DNA of 64,000 nucleotides from Patella vulgata (taxonomy: Eukaryota > Mollusca > Gastropoda > Patellidae): contig NC_065881.2 in NCBI RefSeq assembly GCF_932274485.2, forward strand, positions 78,556,702 through 78,620,701. The letters are read 5' to 3'. Within the stretch, counting starts at the first letter, position 1. Each line of letters starts with the position of its first letter. This document shows positions 45,301 to 54,649 of this stretch, piece by piece. A model generated the notes under the pieces. The model saw only the letters and a list, made by a program, of their open reading frames with translations, made no database searches and was not told the DNA's origin. The position numbers and the translations under genes were made by a program.

Positions 45301-48300
45301 TGAGTCATTCTCTGAGTCTATGACTAGTATCTGTCTACAGTTGTATTCCGTCTGACTTAACATGTTTTTATTTTGCAAAATTCGAATATTTTTCATATAT
45401 ATATATATATATATATATAGCAATCTGTGCCGCTCTTTTTGTTATGTGTTCCAGGACGTGCCGTTGGCAAAAAAAGGTTGGGAACCACTGTCAGCTAAAC
45501 ATACAAGGTGCGTCAAATTACAATATTACCGAAAACATTTGATGTAATGGATACCAGAAGATGTGGAAACCTCTTTCCCTAGTCCAGAATGGAATCGGCG
45601 TCATTTTCCCTCGTAGATACAATGCTAAAATGAGACCACATGCCGTTGTCCTTTAAAATACAAAAGAAAATACAAAATATACTATTGGGTTTTGTGTAAT
45701 GTGTAAACTTTACTGTTTTTCGTTTTAGTATGGTTTTGTTGTCTTCTTGAATGTGTTTTGTCTTGCAATACTCAATTAAATACAACATAAAAATGAACTT
45801 TTCGGTCTATTTCAAGGGGTTAAAGAATAGAGCTACACGCCCATTAATGAAACGCCCACATTTTGCAATAAATGGATAGAGAACAAGCTAAAAAGATGCG
45901 ACTTTGTTTGTACAATCAGGGGCAATAACAAGGAAGTTACGGTCCGAGATGCACCGAGATCTTTTGGATATAATCATACATTTTACGTTTCATCAAGATC
46001 GGATAGAAATTATGACGTCTAGAGGGTCCAAAAGTGCTGTATTACATAGTTTTACACTATTTGCGTAGAAGTAGCAGCCATTTTGGTCGATTTTCACGAC
46101 ATTCGAACTCTATCATCATTAGGGTGTAACGATGATATATTTAAACGCTTTTTTAATCGGATAAGTATGGTGACTTCTAAACGTTCCACAAGGTAAAACA
46201 AGACAATTTTTCAAAAAATCAGGGGCCATAATCCAGGTACATGTATTTACAATCCGATATACTCGAATATCGACAGGAATCCAGATCTTTGCGTTATAAA
46301 CATACATTTCAAGATTCGTCAAAGTCGGATAAAAATTGTGACTTCTAGAGGGTCCACAACCTTGGTATTAGATAGGTTTACACTATTTGCGTACAAGGAG
46401 CGACCATTTTGTCCGGCTGTTTCGGCCGGATTTTTACGAAATTCGAATTCAACCTCCATTGGGTTTAACGGTGATATGTAGAAAAGGTTTTTAAAATTGA
46501 ATACAAATTGTGAATTTTAGAGCGTACACAGGTTAACAAGGTAATTTTTCCAACAATCAGGGGCCATAATCCAGGAAGTCACGTTCCGATATGCGCGACA
46601 CTGCAAGTTGCGTCAAAATCGGATGAAAATAGTGACCTCTACAGTCTCCACAAGCTAAAAACATGATTTTTGGTACAATCAGGGGCCATAATCCATGAAG
46701 TGACGGTCCGATACATGACAATTTTGAAAGGAGCCGAGACCATTGTGAGATGAACCTATATGTCAAGTTTCGTCAAAATCAGATAAAAATTGTGGCCTGT
46801 AGAGTTTCCACAAACAAAATGTGGACGGACGGACAGGGGCAATAATATACGTCCACATGAAAATATGGGCGTATAAAAACTGTGCATTCATGGAAAATAG
46901 CAAAACATCGGATATTAAAATACTTACGACAAAGCGGAATTCAAAAAGTTTCAGCAAAATTCACTATCACTTTGTGGCCTGTAGAGTTTCCACAAACAAA
47001 ATGTGGACGGACGGACAGGGGCAATAATATACGTCCACATGAAAATATGGGCGTATAAAAACTGTGCATTCATGGAAAATAGCAAAACATCGGATATTAA
47101 AATACTTACGACAAAGCGGAACCCCAAAAAGTTTCAGCAAAATTCACTATCACTTTGTGAACATATAGCACAATCATCAGCAGCGCAGGGACGATGGTGA
47201 TTGGTCCAACGTATCTGGCGACCACGCCTACGAATCCAGTTAGACCAATCAAAATGTGAATGGCACCGGCTACCATTAGGCTTCCCTGTAACTGCAATTT
47301 GAATTTGATCAGCGTTAGTAACATTTGGAGATATTGCAAGCTGATCTTATGCATTTGATACTTTATTTTTAAAGTGATCTCAAAATGCAGAATGTACATC
47401 TAAATATAATATTTACAATAGTTAAATTTAAATAATTACTTTTTCAATCTGACCAAGGATGAACTCTTTAGGGACAGGGAGTCGACCATTTACTTCTGTC
47501 ATGTTGATGGACGAATTAGAATATAAAGCCACTGAAATTAAACAAGCACAAATACACCAAATAATGGTAGCAATATTTCTGTAGGGTGTTAAACCTGATT
47601 TTACCTTTAGCAGTACGTTTTCAAATTTTTGAAAGGCATCGAATCAACAAGATCCTACCAGAACAGTACCCGCTAACTACTGCTGATGCTGACGCCCATT
47701 TAAGAAATGTAGCGCACATACCCATATTCGACCGGAATCATCAGATCAGACTCCTACTATTTACAGGAAATAAGAACCTTCAGTGCCTTGTTCTGATTGT
47801 TATGAAATGTACCTAACATTTGACATCGACTGGAAGTGTATTCTAGCTAAAATAAAAATGAACAATGAACGCTCAAAGCCCGCATGTTAGTGAGTCCAGA
47901 GTATCTATATTCTAAAACAAAACCCAGCGCGCTTATTATCGTCATTAAATATATTTTCTAATTCAAGACCCGCTGAGTTTTGTGAAATAATGGGGGGTTT
48001 TCAAGTATAACTATTCAACAGAGTATCAAGGAATAAAGCAATGCAGATACCAAGATGGATAATCAACCACCTGGACAGTCCACTGGACACGGAGTTAAGC
48101 ACAGATATCATCTTGGGATGCGCTTCTTCAGCGCTAATACCTAACGTATACATGAGCCATAAGCTGTTAATGAAATAGCATTTGTGTTGTATATCTCATT
48201 TGATTTATGTTTTTCAGGTAATCGTAATAAGATTAGAAAAATATTTGTATTGGTGTGTATTAACACAGTATTTACTACATAAACTCATATTGAAGCCCTC

Positions 48301-51300
48301 AGAATCCACAGTCTAACCTAACCATATCTGTGATTTGTATCCTATTCACATGGCTAGTCCATTGCAGGCACATGGAATCTAAGTCAAACCTAACAGCTTA
48401 GCCAAACTGGTATACTAATTTATCCAGAAATGGAGACTGCAAATAATCTTGTCACCATGAATCGAGATTATAGAAGTACAGGTGATAAAACAATACACAA
48501 AGGGCCTTAAATCCACAAGCGCTTGTAACGTGGAAAATAATTCAAAAATAACATAAAGCTATGACTAAGTATAATGTCTAAAGTCTGTTATGTCCATGTC
48601 CGTAAGCGAGATTTTTCAATAACTGGTCTGATTCCGATAATATCTACTGAAAGAGAATCGGTTTCAGACTAGTTATTTGCCCCTGAGTTAGAAATTTCAA
48701 TGAGCTGGTTCGAAAAAAAGAAAATTAAAGCTTTTGTCCCCTTTGTCAATGAGACCAACACAGAATAAAAAAAATAAAGTTCGTCTCGACATCGTTGATT
48801 TCATAATCGAAAGTACACCATAGGCTATTGACACCCGTTCCTCGTGTTGAAAAGTACCTGACATGTCACGCCGCCCCTAAAACGTAAATTGGCTGAATGT
48901 TTGGATCTTCCAAAATAAAAAATATACAATTATAAATGAAAGTTTCGTAAGGTGTATCTGTGTTTAAATGTCAGGTATTTTATATTTCCTATTTTGATAA
49001 TTTGACTAAGCTTCATTTATTAGTACATATATTTATTTAGTATAGATTTGATTTATATCAAGTAAAAAATAATAATTCTTCTAACAGGAATTTCTGCAAT
49101 TATTTGTACATAGTTGTTTTAAATTTAGTTTTCCCGCCATTCTTTGGTCGTTATTAATTGTAGCCTATTTGATGAAACATTAATTAATAAAAACACCACG
49201 CACAGGTTATATTTAGTTTCTTTCCTAATTTATATGTTTATTTAGTTCATAATTTTATTTATTTTATGTTCCTTTTGTATATTTATTTCTATTTTGATTT
49301 TATGTTTTGTCAGGTAAGCCCGGAATGTCAGGTAAAAAAAGTAAAATTTAAATACCCAATTCTTCTCTTGCAGGGCAGCTCCATTCTTTCATAGCCATCA
49401 AAACTAGAAGTGGTACTACGTACGCTCCGCTTGGACCTTGGAATATTGGTAATCTAAAGTAATTACAAGATACGAAGAAGCCCATGAGTAATTTATTTCA
49501 AGGTCGCCATACACTCATGTATCGAATAGCTATGTTTTACAGAATCGGCACAATCATGACATGCTCCCATTAATATCATTCGTTATTTTCATGTCCCCAT
49601 TAAAATCATAAAGGTTATTAACTTCGTACCCCTATCAACTTCATACTTTCATTGATATTTTTAATTCATTAATTATATACTCTCCTTAAAGCCACGGAAC
49701 GCTATTTACATTTTTCGGAAAATTTCATTAAATTTTTATTTTTGGTCGTTTTAGTTTTCGTTCGTTTTGACTTTATACAGTTTTTATTGTCTGCAGAAGT
49801 TGCCCAAGTTTAGCGATTATTCAGTTCTGCAGAAAATTAAAAACTGTGCAAAATCAAAACGAACAAAAGCAAAAACGGCCAGTCGTCACGATAGTTATCT
49901 TGTAATTTTGTAATAACGAGATAGTTATCTTAAAATAACGAAATAGCTATCTTGTAATAACGAGACAGCTATAATGTAATAATGAGATCTTGTAATAACG
50001 AGATAGCTATCTTGTAATAACGAGATAGCTAGCTATCTTGTAATAACGAGATCGCTACCTTATAATAAAGAGATAGCTATCTTGTAATAACGATATAGCT
50101 ATCTTGTAATAACGAGATAGTTATCTTGTAATAATGATAACAAAATAACCAGAATATGTTTTTTTCATTTGATTAATCCTAATGGTCTTCTGTAGATTAT
50201 TGAATAGGCTGCACGTAATATAATACATTGGTTCTTTATTATTTACATACAGGTATCGACATCATATATAGCTCATTCTAAATATAAACTCACTGATCGA
50301 TTGTCAAATAAAAAGGGTCACACTGATCCTTAGTGGTGGCACGTATATCCGTTGATAGTAAACACAAATGTGTGTATGCAATAGTCTATTTATCTGTACG
50401 AATATTCAAGTCTAACCTGACTCCAACTGTGCACATTAACATGGTTGATATACCAGACATCATGAAGGCTGTACTGAGAAGCTGAGATTTAATTTCTGCG
50501 TCATCCCTGGCACAGACAACTTCTGCTACCGTTAACGACACGGACATGGATGCAGATATTGACATTAATGCTTGCTGTAAAAAAAACAAGGACTCTGTCA
50601 ATAGCATATTACCAAATAGCTCTTGCTTCCGTTTTTGGTTCGCCTCGCTTTTAAAGACACAAATAAAAATGAGTGTAATAATCAATTATAATACCATGAA
50701 CGGAGATATATGCTAGAAATGTCAGATAAGGTGCTTCGTTGTGCGACAAATCCAACCAAATTTTAATAAAACTTCACACGCAATGTGTTTATGCATATGA
50801 AAGATGGGTCGACCTCAATGTTTGTCATATAAACGTCGCATATGAACCAGTAGATACAAATGTAATTGTTAGCTCTGTCAACTTTTAAAATGACAATGCT
50901 AGTTATGAATGTTACTCAGATAAATATACAAAACACGATCAAATATTGCTATTTTAAATGGACGTAACTCTAATTTTAAATAATAACATAATAGCATTTT
51001 AAGATGGATGTATTGTGTTGCCGCCCCTGTCCGTCAGGACGTCCAGTCACATTTGTTTTTGGACATTACATAGGTCACAATTTTTATCCGATTTTTACGA
51101 AACTTAAAATATATTCCATAGATATCGGTCCCTTTCGATATTGGCACGTATCGGGCCATAACTTCATGGATCATAACCCCTGATTATACGAAATATCGCG
51201 ATTTTAGCTTGTGGACCCTTTACATTTCACACCGTTCACCGGACTGTGATGAAACTTACACTTAGTTTATAACTTCCAGGAATATGACCCCTGAATTGTA

Positions 51301-52013
51301 CAACAAATCGCCTTTTTAGTTTGTTGTTCAAATATGTTAAAATATATTATTACTAACCATAATTACCGTTCAGTTCGAATTTCGTGAAAATCGCACCAAA
51401 AACTTCCCGTCAATTATACGCAAATAGAGTAAAATAATGTAATTCCAAGGTCATTGACCCCCTAGAGCGCACAATTTTTGTTATGGTGTTGGACTTTTGT
51501 GCGCGTCCGACTTAAGTGATTTCTTTTTTTGAAATTCGAAGTGAAGCATTATTACACGAGAGAGGATGGGCCCTATTTTCCCTGTCTATCTTTTGCAACA
51601 TGTCGACATATAACCTGCATTGCAACCATTGTTATATAATATAACACTTTGTTTAAAAACAGATCCTATTTCTATTTTGTTTTGTTTAGTTAAAATCATT
51701 TACACGAGACCATCGATGGTTAAACAAACAAAACAAAATTTAAAATCGACTGTAAAAGGACAAAATTGTGACTTACTTGAAAAGCAAACATTATAGTTAG
51801 ATAAAATGGTGGATTTTCACTTATGTTATAGATCAGGGGTCGTTCTTTTACTTCTTCCATTACGATATCGTCTTGGTTTTCGCCGCTTTGTACTTCATTT
51901 GTGCTGCCATTTTGTATAATTTTGAGATCAGTCTCGCAAATGTCACCTGAAAAACCCTCGTTACATTTCCCAGTATCTGCACCCATTTTACGATCCGAAA
52001 TATTAACCATCAT
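39148..52013 (-). CDS. SLC23-like transporter gene B, complete (11 coding exons, 630 aa)
   Basis: NAT/NCS2 family carrier for ascorbate- or nucleobase-like solutes, expected to have 14 membrane segments in the plasma membrane. Exons: 51777-52013, 50417-50574, 49356-49453, 47440-47531, 47110-47291, 45530-45650, 43791-43947, 43117-43370, 40441-40714, 39964-40059, 39148-39371; the sum is 1893 nt including the stop. Length fits SVCT1/2 (about 600-650). Conserved blocks appear in order: LPIFQGPS, RYVGPITIVP, FYARTDA, NRGIFWEG with the TM8 Glu, GGNIAAIGITK, NLAILG, CFLDNTVKG. The NAT signature ([QEP]-N-x-G-x4-T) reads G-N-I-A-A-I-G-I-T at residues 424-432, so both the first residue and the glycine are altered. 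TM1 His is Gln. Gene C starts upstream in the same orientation. Family certain; substrate unknown. Confidence 0.93.
39500..39535 (+). mobile_element. SINE B internal fragment
   Basis: GAGTAGGGTCGCCTGTCCAA then CCTCGTGGGT, in gene B intron 10 next to exon 11. Confidence 0.5.
39964..40059 (-). CDS. Gene B exon 10
   Basis: 96 nt, VAELDTVITMLLANGIFVAG then ALACFLDNTVK; the last membrane helix and the CFLDNTVKG block. Donor GTAAAA. Confidence 0.9.
40441..40714 (-). CDS. Gene B exon 9
   Basis: 274 nt from VASRRVFQLLG to NPDGIKT, with three hydrophobic helices and the 'QFVYMNSTRNLAILGISIL' block (SVCT: [20 protein letters not shown]). Donor GTATGC. Confidence 0.93.
40832..41171. mobile_element. 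MITE family E, copy 2 (340 bp)
   Basis: Same ends and interior as 4228-4566 over the full length, in gene B intron 8. The two positions are not equivalent introns, so these are separate insertions rather than duplicated together with the genes. Confidence 0.82.
41466..41620 (-). mobile_element. SINE B, 5'-truncated
   Basis: GAGAGAGATGGGGTTTAACG to AACCCACGACGTTGGA, ending 70 nt before the palindrome. Confidence 0.82.
41692..43076. repeat. 1.4-kb palindrome (foldback element) in gene B intron 8
   Basis: The left arm (about 41692-42350) and right arm (about 42518-43076) are near-perfect reverse complements around a ~167-nt loop; the left arm has an extra ~90 nt at 42210-42300. Ends read AATAAACTATAACA and its complement. 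The right arm holds TCGAAACGTCGC, shared with hairpins at 19.8 and 60.1 kb and typical of Penelope-like terminal repeats. The right end is 40 nt from the exon 8 donor. Confidence 0.88.
43117..43370 (-). CDS. Gene B exon 8 (NAT signature exon)
   Basis: 254 nt from GQFGSSRFDTATFVGAF to GGNIAAIGITK. It includes CDYRACARVC, the NRGIFWEG block with the carboxylate expected in TM8, and the NAT motif. The motif has Ala (codon GCT) where gene C has Gly (GGG). Donor GTATAT; a large palindrome begins 40 nt beyond it. Confidence 0.93.
43791..43947 (-). CDS. Gene B exon 7
   Basis: 157 nt, ILISVIFGWILSAIFTSTEI then SSDPTSIQFYARTDATND, ending WFYFPYPG. A TM helix followed by the ARTDA block conserved in SVCTs. 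Donor GTAAAT. Confidence 0.92.
43990..44280 (-). repeat. Dispersed repeat family C in gene B intron 6
   Basis: Reverse copy: CCATTATCCATTTTTACG, CGCTAAATATCGCAGGCTAG, ACATTTCAGGCCTAAAG, CCTACAATAGGCAGG. Confidence 0.72.
44690..44972 (-). mobile_element. SINE A copy
   Basis: GGCTAATGAAGGCGGGCATT to head TTACTCACTGAACCACCGCG; the middle is shortened. Confidence 0.75.
45396..45419. repeat. (AT)n microsatellite
   Basis: About 12 AT units in gene B intron 5. Confidence 0.9.
45530..45650 (-). CDS. Gene B exon 6 (121 nt)
   Basis: Codes TTACGLILALYLRGKMTPIP then FWTRERGFHIFWYPLHQMFS, aligning to SVCT 'SILLIILFSQYLRN...IQIFKMFP'. Acceptor ATTTTAAAG, donor GTAATA. Found because the same 121-nt stretch is conserved in gene C at 59403-59523; phases 2 and 0 match the flanking exons. 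Confidence 0.88.
45845..47060 (+). repeat. Degenerate tandem repeat family D (array)
   Basis: At least four units of about 150-200 nt built on CAGGGGCCATAATCCAGG, GTCCGATATGC, TCGTCAAAATCGGATAAAAA and TGTGACCTCTAGAGGGTCCA. Overlaps the 182-nt duplication of gene B exon 5. Confidence 0.72.
46791..47154. repeat. 182-nt tandem duplication covering the end of gene B exon 5
   Basis: Units 46791-46972 and 46973-47154 are almost identical. The second holds the true last 45 nt of exon 5 and its donor; the first carries a copy of both at 46928-46972, with one base fewer inside. Confidence 0.9.
47110..47291 (-). CDS. Gene B exon 5
   Basis: 182 nt, LQGSLMVAGAIHILIGLTGF through RYVGPITIVPA to FAETFWGSALS. 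Donor GTAAGT. Its last 45 nt and donor were copied by a 182-nt tandem duplication into the following intron. Confidence 0.9.
47440..47531 (-). CDS. Gene B exon 4
   Basis: 92 nt, VALYSNSSINMTEVNGRLPV then PKEFILGQIEK; an extracellular loop with sequons NSS and NMT. Only 148 nt separate it from exon 5. Confidence 0.9.
48010..48180 (+). mobile_element. Possible second Penelope-like fragment
   Basis: In gene B intron 3 a short plus-strand stretch reads KAMQIPRWIINHLDSPLDTE, resembling the region right after the FTNVP block (compare NEAMQIP at 53440). Too short to be sure. Confidence 0.3.
48181..49355. other. Gene B intron 3, AT-rich, no gene seen
   Basis: No paralog-conserved exon block, SINE or inverted ends apparent. 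Confidence 0.45.
49356..49453 (-). CDS. Gene B exon 3
   Basis: 98 nt, LPIFQGPSGAYVVPLLVLMA then MKEWSCPAREEL. Acceptor TTACTTTAG, donor GTATTT. Same phase and length as genes A and C. Confidence 0.9.
49889..50136 (+). repeat. 22-nt minisatellite with GATAGCTATC palindrome
   Basis: About ten units of CTTGTAATAACGAGATAGCTAT with small variants, in gene B intron 2. Confidence 0.9.
50417..50574 (-). CDS. Gene B exon 2
   Basis: 158 nt, QALMSISASMSVSLTVAEVV onward, ending MLMCTVGVR. Acceptor TTTTTTTACAG, donor GTTAGA. Near-identical to gene C exon 2. Confidence 0.92.
51020..51520 (-). repeat. Repeat family D, inverted copy in gene B intron 1
   Basis: GTCACAATTTTTATCCGATT, GGGCCATAACTTCATGGATC and TTAGCTTGTGGACCC are the complements of the 46-kb units. 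Confidence 0.65.
51777..52013 (-). CDS. Gene B exon 1
   Basis: 79 codons from MMVNISDRKM to PPFYLTIMFAFQ, phase-0 end with donor GTAAGT. It holds the cytoplasmic tail, with Cys and acidic residues, and the first half of TM1. Confidence 0.88.
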
Positions 52014-52324
52014 TAAACGTTGAATAATTAGAATCTACACTTCAGAATTAAATGTGAAACTTAATCAGCATCAATTTGAGTGCTGCTCTGTCAAAGTTAT
52101 TTTCGACAATAAATTCGAAAGTTTCCACAACTTTACAGAACAGCGTTATTTAAAATAGTGACTAAGGCATTTGCAATAAGGTCAACGTGGGTCACCGTAA
52201 AGTTTTATATTTGCAGAAAGAATTAACGCGACAAAGGATTTGCCTATTCACGCCATGATGCAGCATTACTGACGCAAATGTATAAAATCGTGTTATGTCA
52301 CTGGCAATTAGCAACAGGACAGAG

Positions 52325-52422
52325 TAATAAACTACAATACATACTTATGGAAAACAAAACGTCCCCAAAATACATAATTAGCTGTGTTCTATAAGTGTGT
52401 GTTATAGTTTATTATAACTTCG
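52325..52422. repeat. Short inverted-end repeat of the Penelope/palindrome family
   Basis: Begins AATAAACTACAATACATACT and ends with the near-complement AAGTGTGTGTTATAGTTTATT. The same ends border the big palindrome at 41692-43076, so this looks like a terminal piece of the same family. Confidence 0.5.
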
Positions 52423-53036
52423 TGTTTTTTGACAAACTGTAAAAATAAAGTACATCGGTAAGTATAGCAGGTGAAATAAAAATAAATATAGTAAAGACGA
52501 ATGATTTTCAAATAAATCTTTAATTATTTGGATTAATTGAAAGATCTAGATCTGTACTGATCTTTACCATCTAACGCTTGTTAATAAATGTATGTTTTCC
52601 TTTTCAGTATACTATTATCCTATTAATTACACATTAACATCTAATATAGGATATGTGATAATTTGAATCTTATTTGGTTACTACCCAATGGTCTATGTCA
52701 CCACCAGCTAATTCTAACGCAGCTTTGAAAATTTGGACCAGGGCCTGCCATGTTCTAAAGTTATGGATATAAGCGAGTTAACACCAAGCACTGTACCAAC
52801 TTTAAAACCATCTCACCAGAATAGAAAACGAACAGACTAACCATAAAACCACTGAATATCTATCGAATTTACCAGATTACACAACTGAATTACCAGTCAG
52901 TACTCTAACAGAAAATGTGTGACGCCCTCATCACCAATATACGCCATCTAGTCCTAGGAAATAGAATTAAATAAATGCGCCGCCAGTTTAAGACTAAGTC
53001 ACAGCGAGATACCCTTATAAAACTATAGGCAGGTGG

Positions 53037-54130
53037 GCAGATCAAGGCAAGGCGATAATCGTCTTTAACACAGAGGACTGTCATAGTCAACAATTTACAA
53101 AGAGTACCACATAAAAGAACGATTATAAAGAACACTCTTAATCTTAAAACTCTCAGCGAATTGTGCAATAAAAACCAAATTACCGATGAGATCATGTACA
53201 AGATGAAAGTGATGTATCCCAGACCACCGAATGTCAGGGCTACAATAAAAATACACAATGAACCCATCAGATTGGCCCAGGGTATCTGTATTTTACAGAA
53301 CTGCGTAGTAACCATCTCCACTGGGTAAATAAATCCGTTTTTGGAGATTCGGATAAAGATCAAATTCCCCCAAGAAGTTAGCAAACTTTATTTCAAATGA
53401 TGTAGTTGTTCTTTTCACTAACGTCCCACGAAATGAAGCGATGCAGATACCATACAGAAAGCCTACTACATAAAAATTCCACTAACTAGATCCAAAGCTA
53501 AGTACATAAAATCACATAAAGCCCCCTTTACTAAAGTATACAAGACCCACATAGAGGAAGAAGCTGAACGCTAAATCAGAAGTATACCCAGAGCACAGAA
53601 AGACCACAGGTTCCACCATCAAACATCTACTGAAAACTAATAACCTACATAGAGGAAGAAGCTGTAAGCTAATGTGAAATCAGAAGTATACCTAGAGCAC
53701 GGAAAGAACGCAGGTTCCACCATCAAACATCTACTGAAAACTAATAACCTACATAGAGGAAGAAGCTGTAAGCTAATGTGAAATCAGAAGTATACCTAGA
53801 GCACGGAAAGAACGCAGGTTCCACCATCAAACAGCTACTGGAAATTAATGAGAAGAACCCTGAATCAAATACCTTACCATCAATAGGGAGAAAATAATAT
53901 TTTCTTGTTCATGTGATGGCCAGTACATATTGGAAACCAAAGGACGTTTACAAATAAGAATCAAGGAAAATCCACCTGCAGTCGCTGAACAACTGGCGAA
54001 TAACAAGAGGCAAAGAATCGATAGTCTAAAGTACAGGTCACCGTTACTGACTTCAAGCGTGATGCGCTGAATCTGCACTTTGACCCTCCATTGAATTGTT
54101 GGTGGGATGATGTGTCAGAACAGCGAAAGG
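53037..54130 (+). mobile_element. Penelope-like element remnant (reverse transcriptase plus GIY-YIG parts)
   Basis: Plus-strand pieces match Penelope-like elements in order: ADQGKAIIVFNTEDC (their A-D-K-G-x-A-x-V block), then near 53384 SNDVVVLFTNVPRNEA (their S-F-D-V-V-S-L-F-T-N-V-P block), then near 53900 a GIY-YIG-type stretch FSCSCDGQYILETKGRLQIR. It is heavily broken and clearly old. Internal triplicated 98-104 bp units sit between the two domains. It fills most of the gap between genes B and C. Confidence 0.72.
53549..53850 (+). repeat. Three tandem ~100-bp units inside the Penelope-like remnant
   Basis: The unit starting ACATAGAGGAAGAAGCTG occurs at 53549, 53647 and 53751; the last two copies are almost identical. 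Confidence 0.85.
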
Positions 54131-54189
54131 GCTGGGTTGGATCAAAATAGTAGTTTCTGAATCATGTTAAAATAATATTAAACTATATA

Positions 54190-54195
54190 TTTATT
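54190..54195 (-). promoter_or_regulatory. Possible polyadenylation signal of gene C
   Basis: AATAAA on the minus strand about 220 nt past the gene C stop, at the edge of the Penelope-like remnant, which may therefore supply or border the 3' end. Confidence 0.35.
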
Positions 54196-54413
54196 TAGTA
54201 ATGTGTCTTACATAAGTATATTATGTTATTGCATTCATTCATCTATTACAATATGTGTTGTTCCAATTATTTCCTTTTTGTTCTCACACTATTTATGCCT
54301 TATGCGATTTATCGCTATATTCTATACAAAAGAAACAATCAAGATATATAGAACTATATCGAATTACAATTAGTATGTGAAATAAAGATGATACAAGAAA
54401 CGAATGATGTGAG

Positions 54414-54649
54414 TTAAGATGTCTTCTTATCTTCATCTGCCTGTATCTTAACTTCCTTCGCATCTGTTTGCAATCCTTTATACTTAGGCATTATGGGACA
54501 ATATTTAGCAAATCTAGATATTTTTACAAACTGGGGAATCTTCGGGACGTCATAAAGTCCCATCCCTTCTTCATATTCTATATTTTGGTCATCTTGATGT
54601 GTTCCTGTCCTTCCAAGCTGAGCTTCTAAACCACGTGACTGTTTTGTAC
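54414..54649 (-). CDS. Gene C exon 11 with stop
   Basis: C-terminal tail from GTKQSRGLEAQLGRTG through YDVPKIPQFVKISRFAKYCP to the charged end DEDKKTS and a stop. Four residues longer than gene B's tail. Confidence 0.9.

Noticed and set aside
49889-50136. CRISPR-like regular repeat
   Set aside because: Units are contiguous with no unique spacers and the genome is animal; it is a minisatellite.
52905-53384. 160-residue hydrophobic minus-strand frame that looks like a multi-pass membrane protein
   Set aside because: It is the antisense of the Penelope-like reverse transcriptase region; the plus strand carries the recognisable motifs.
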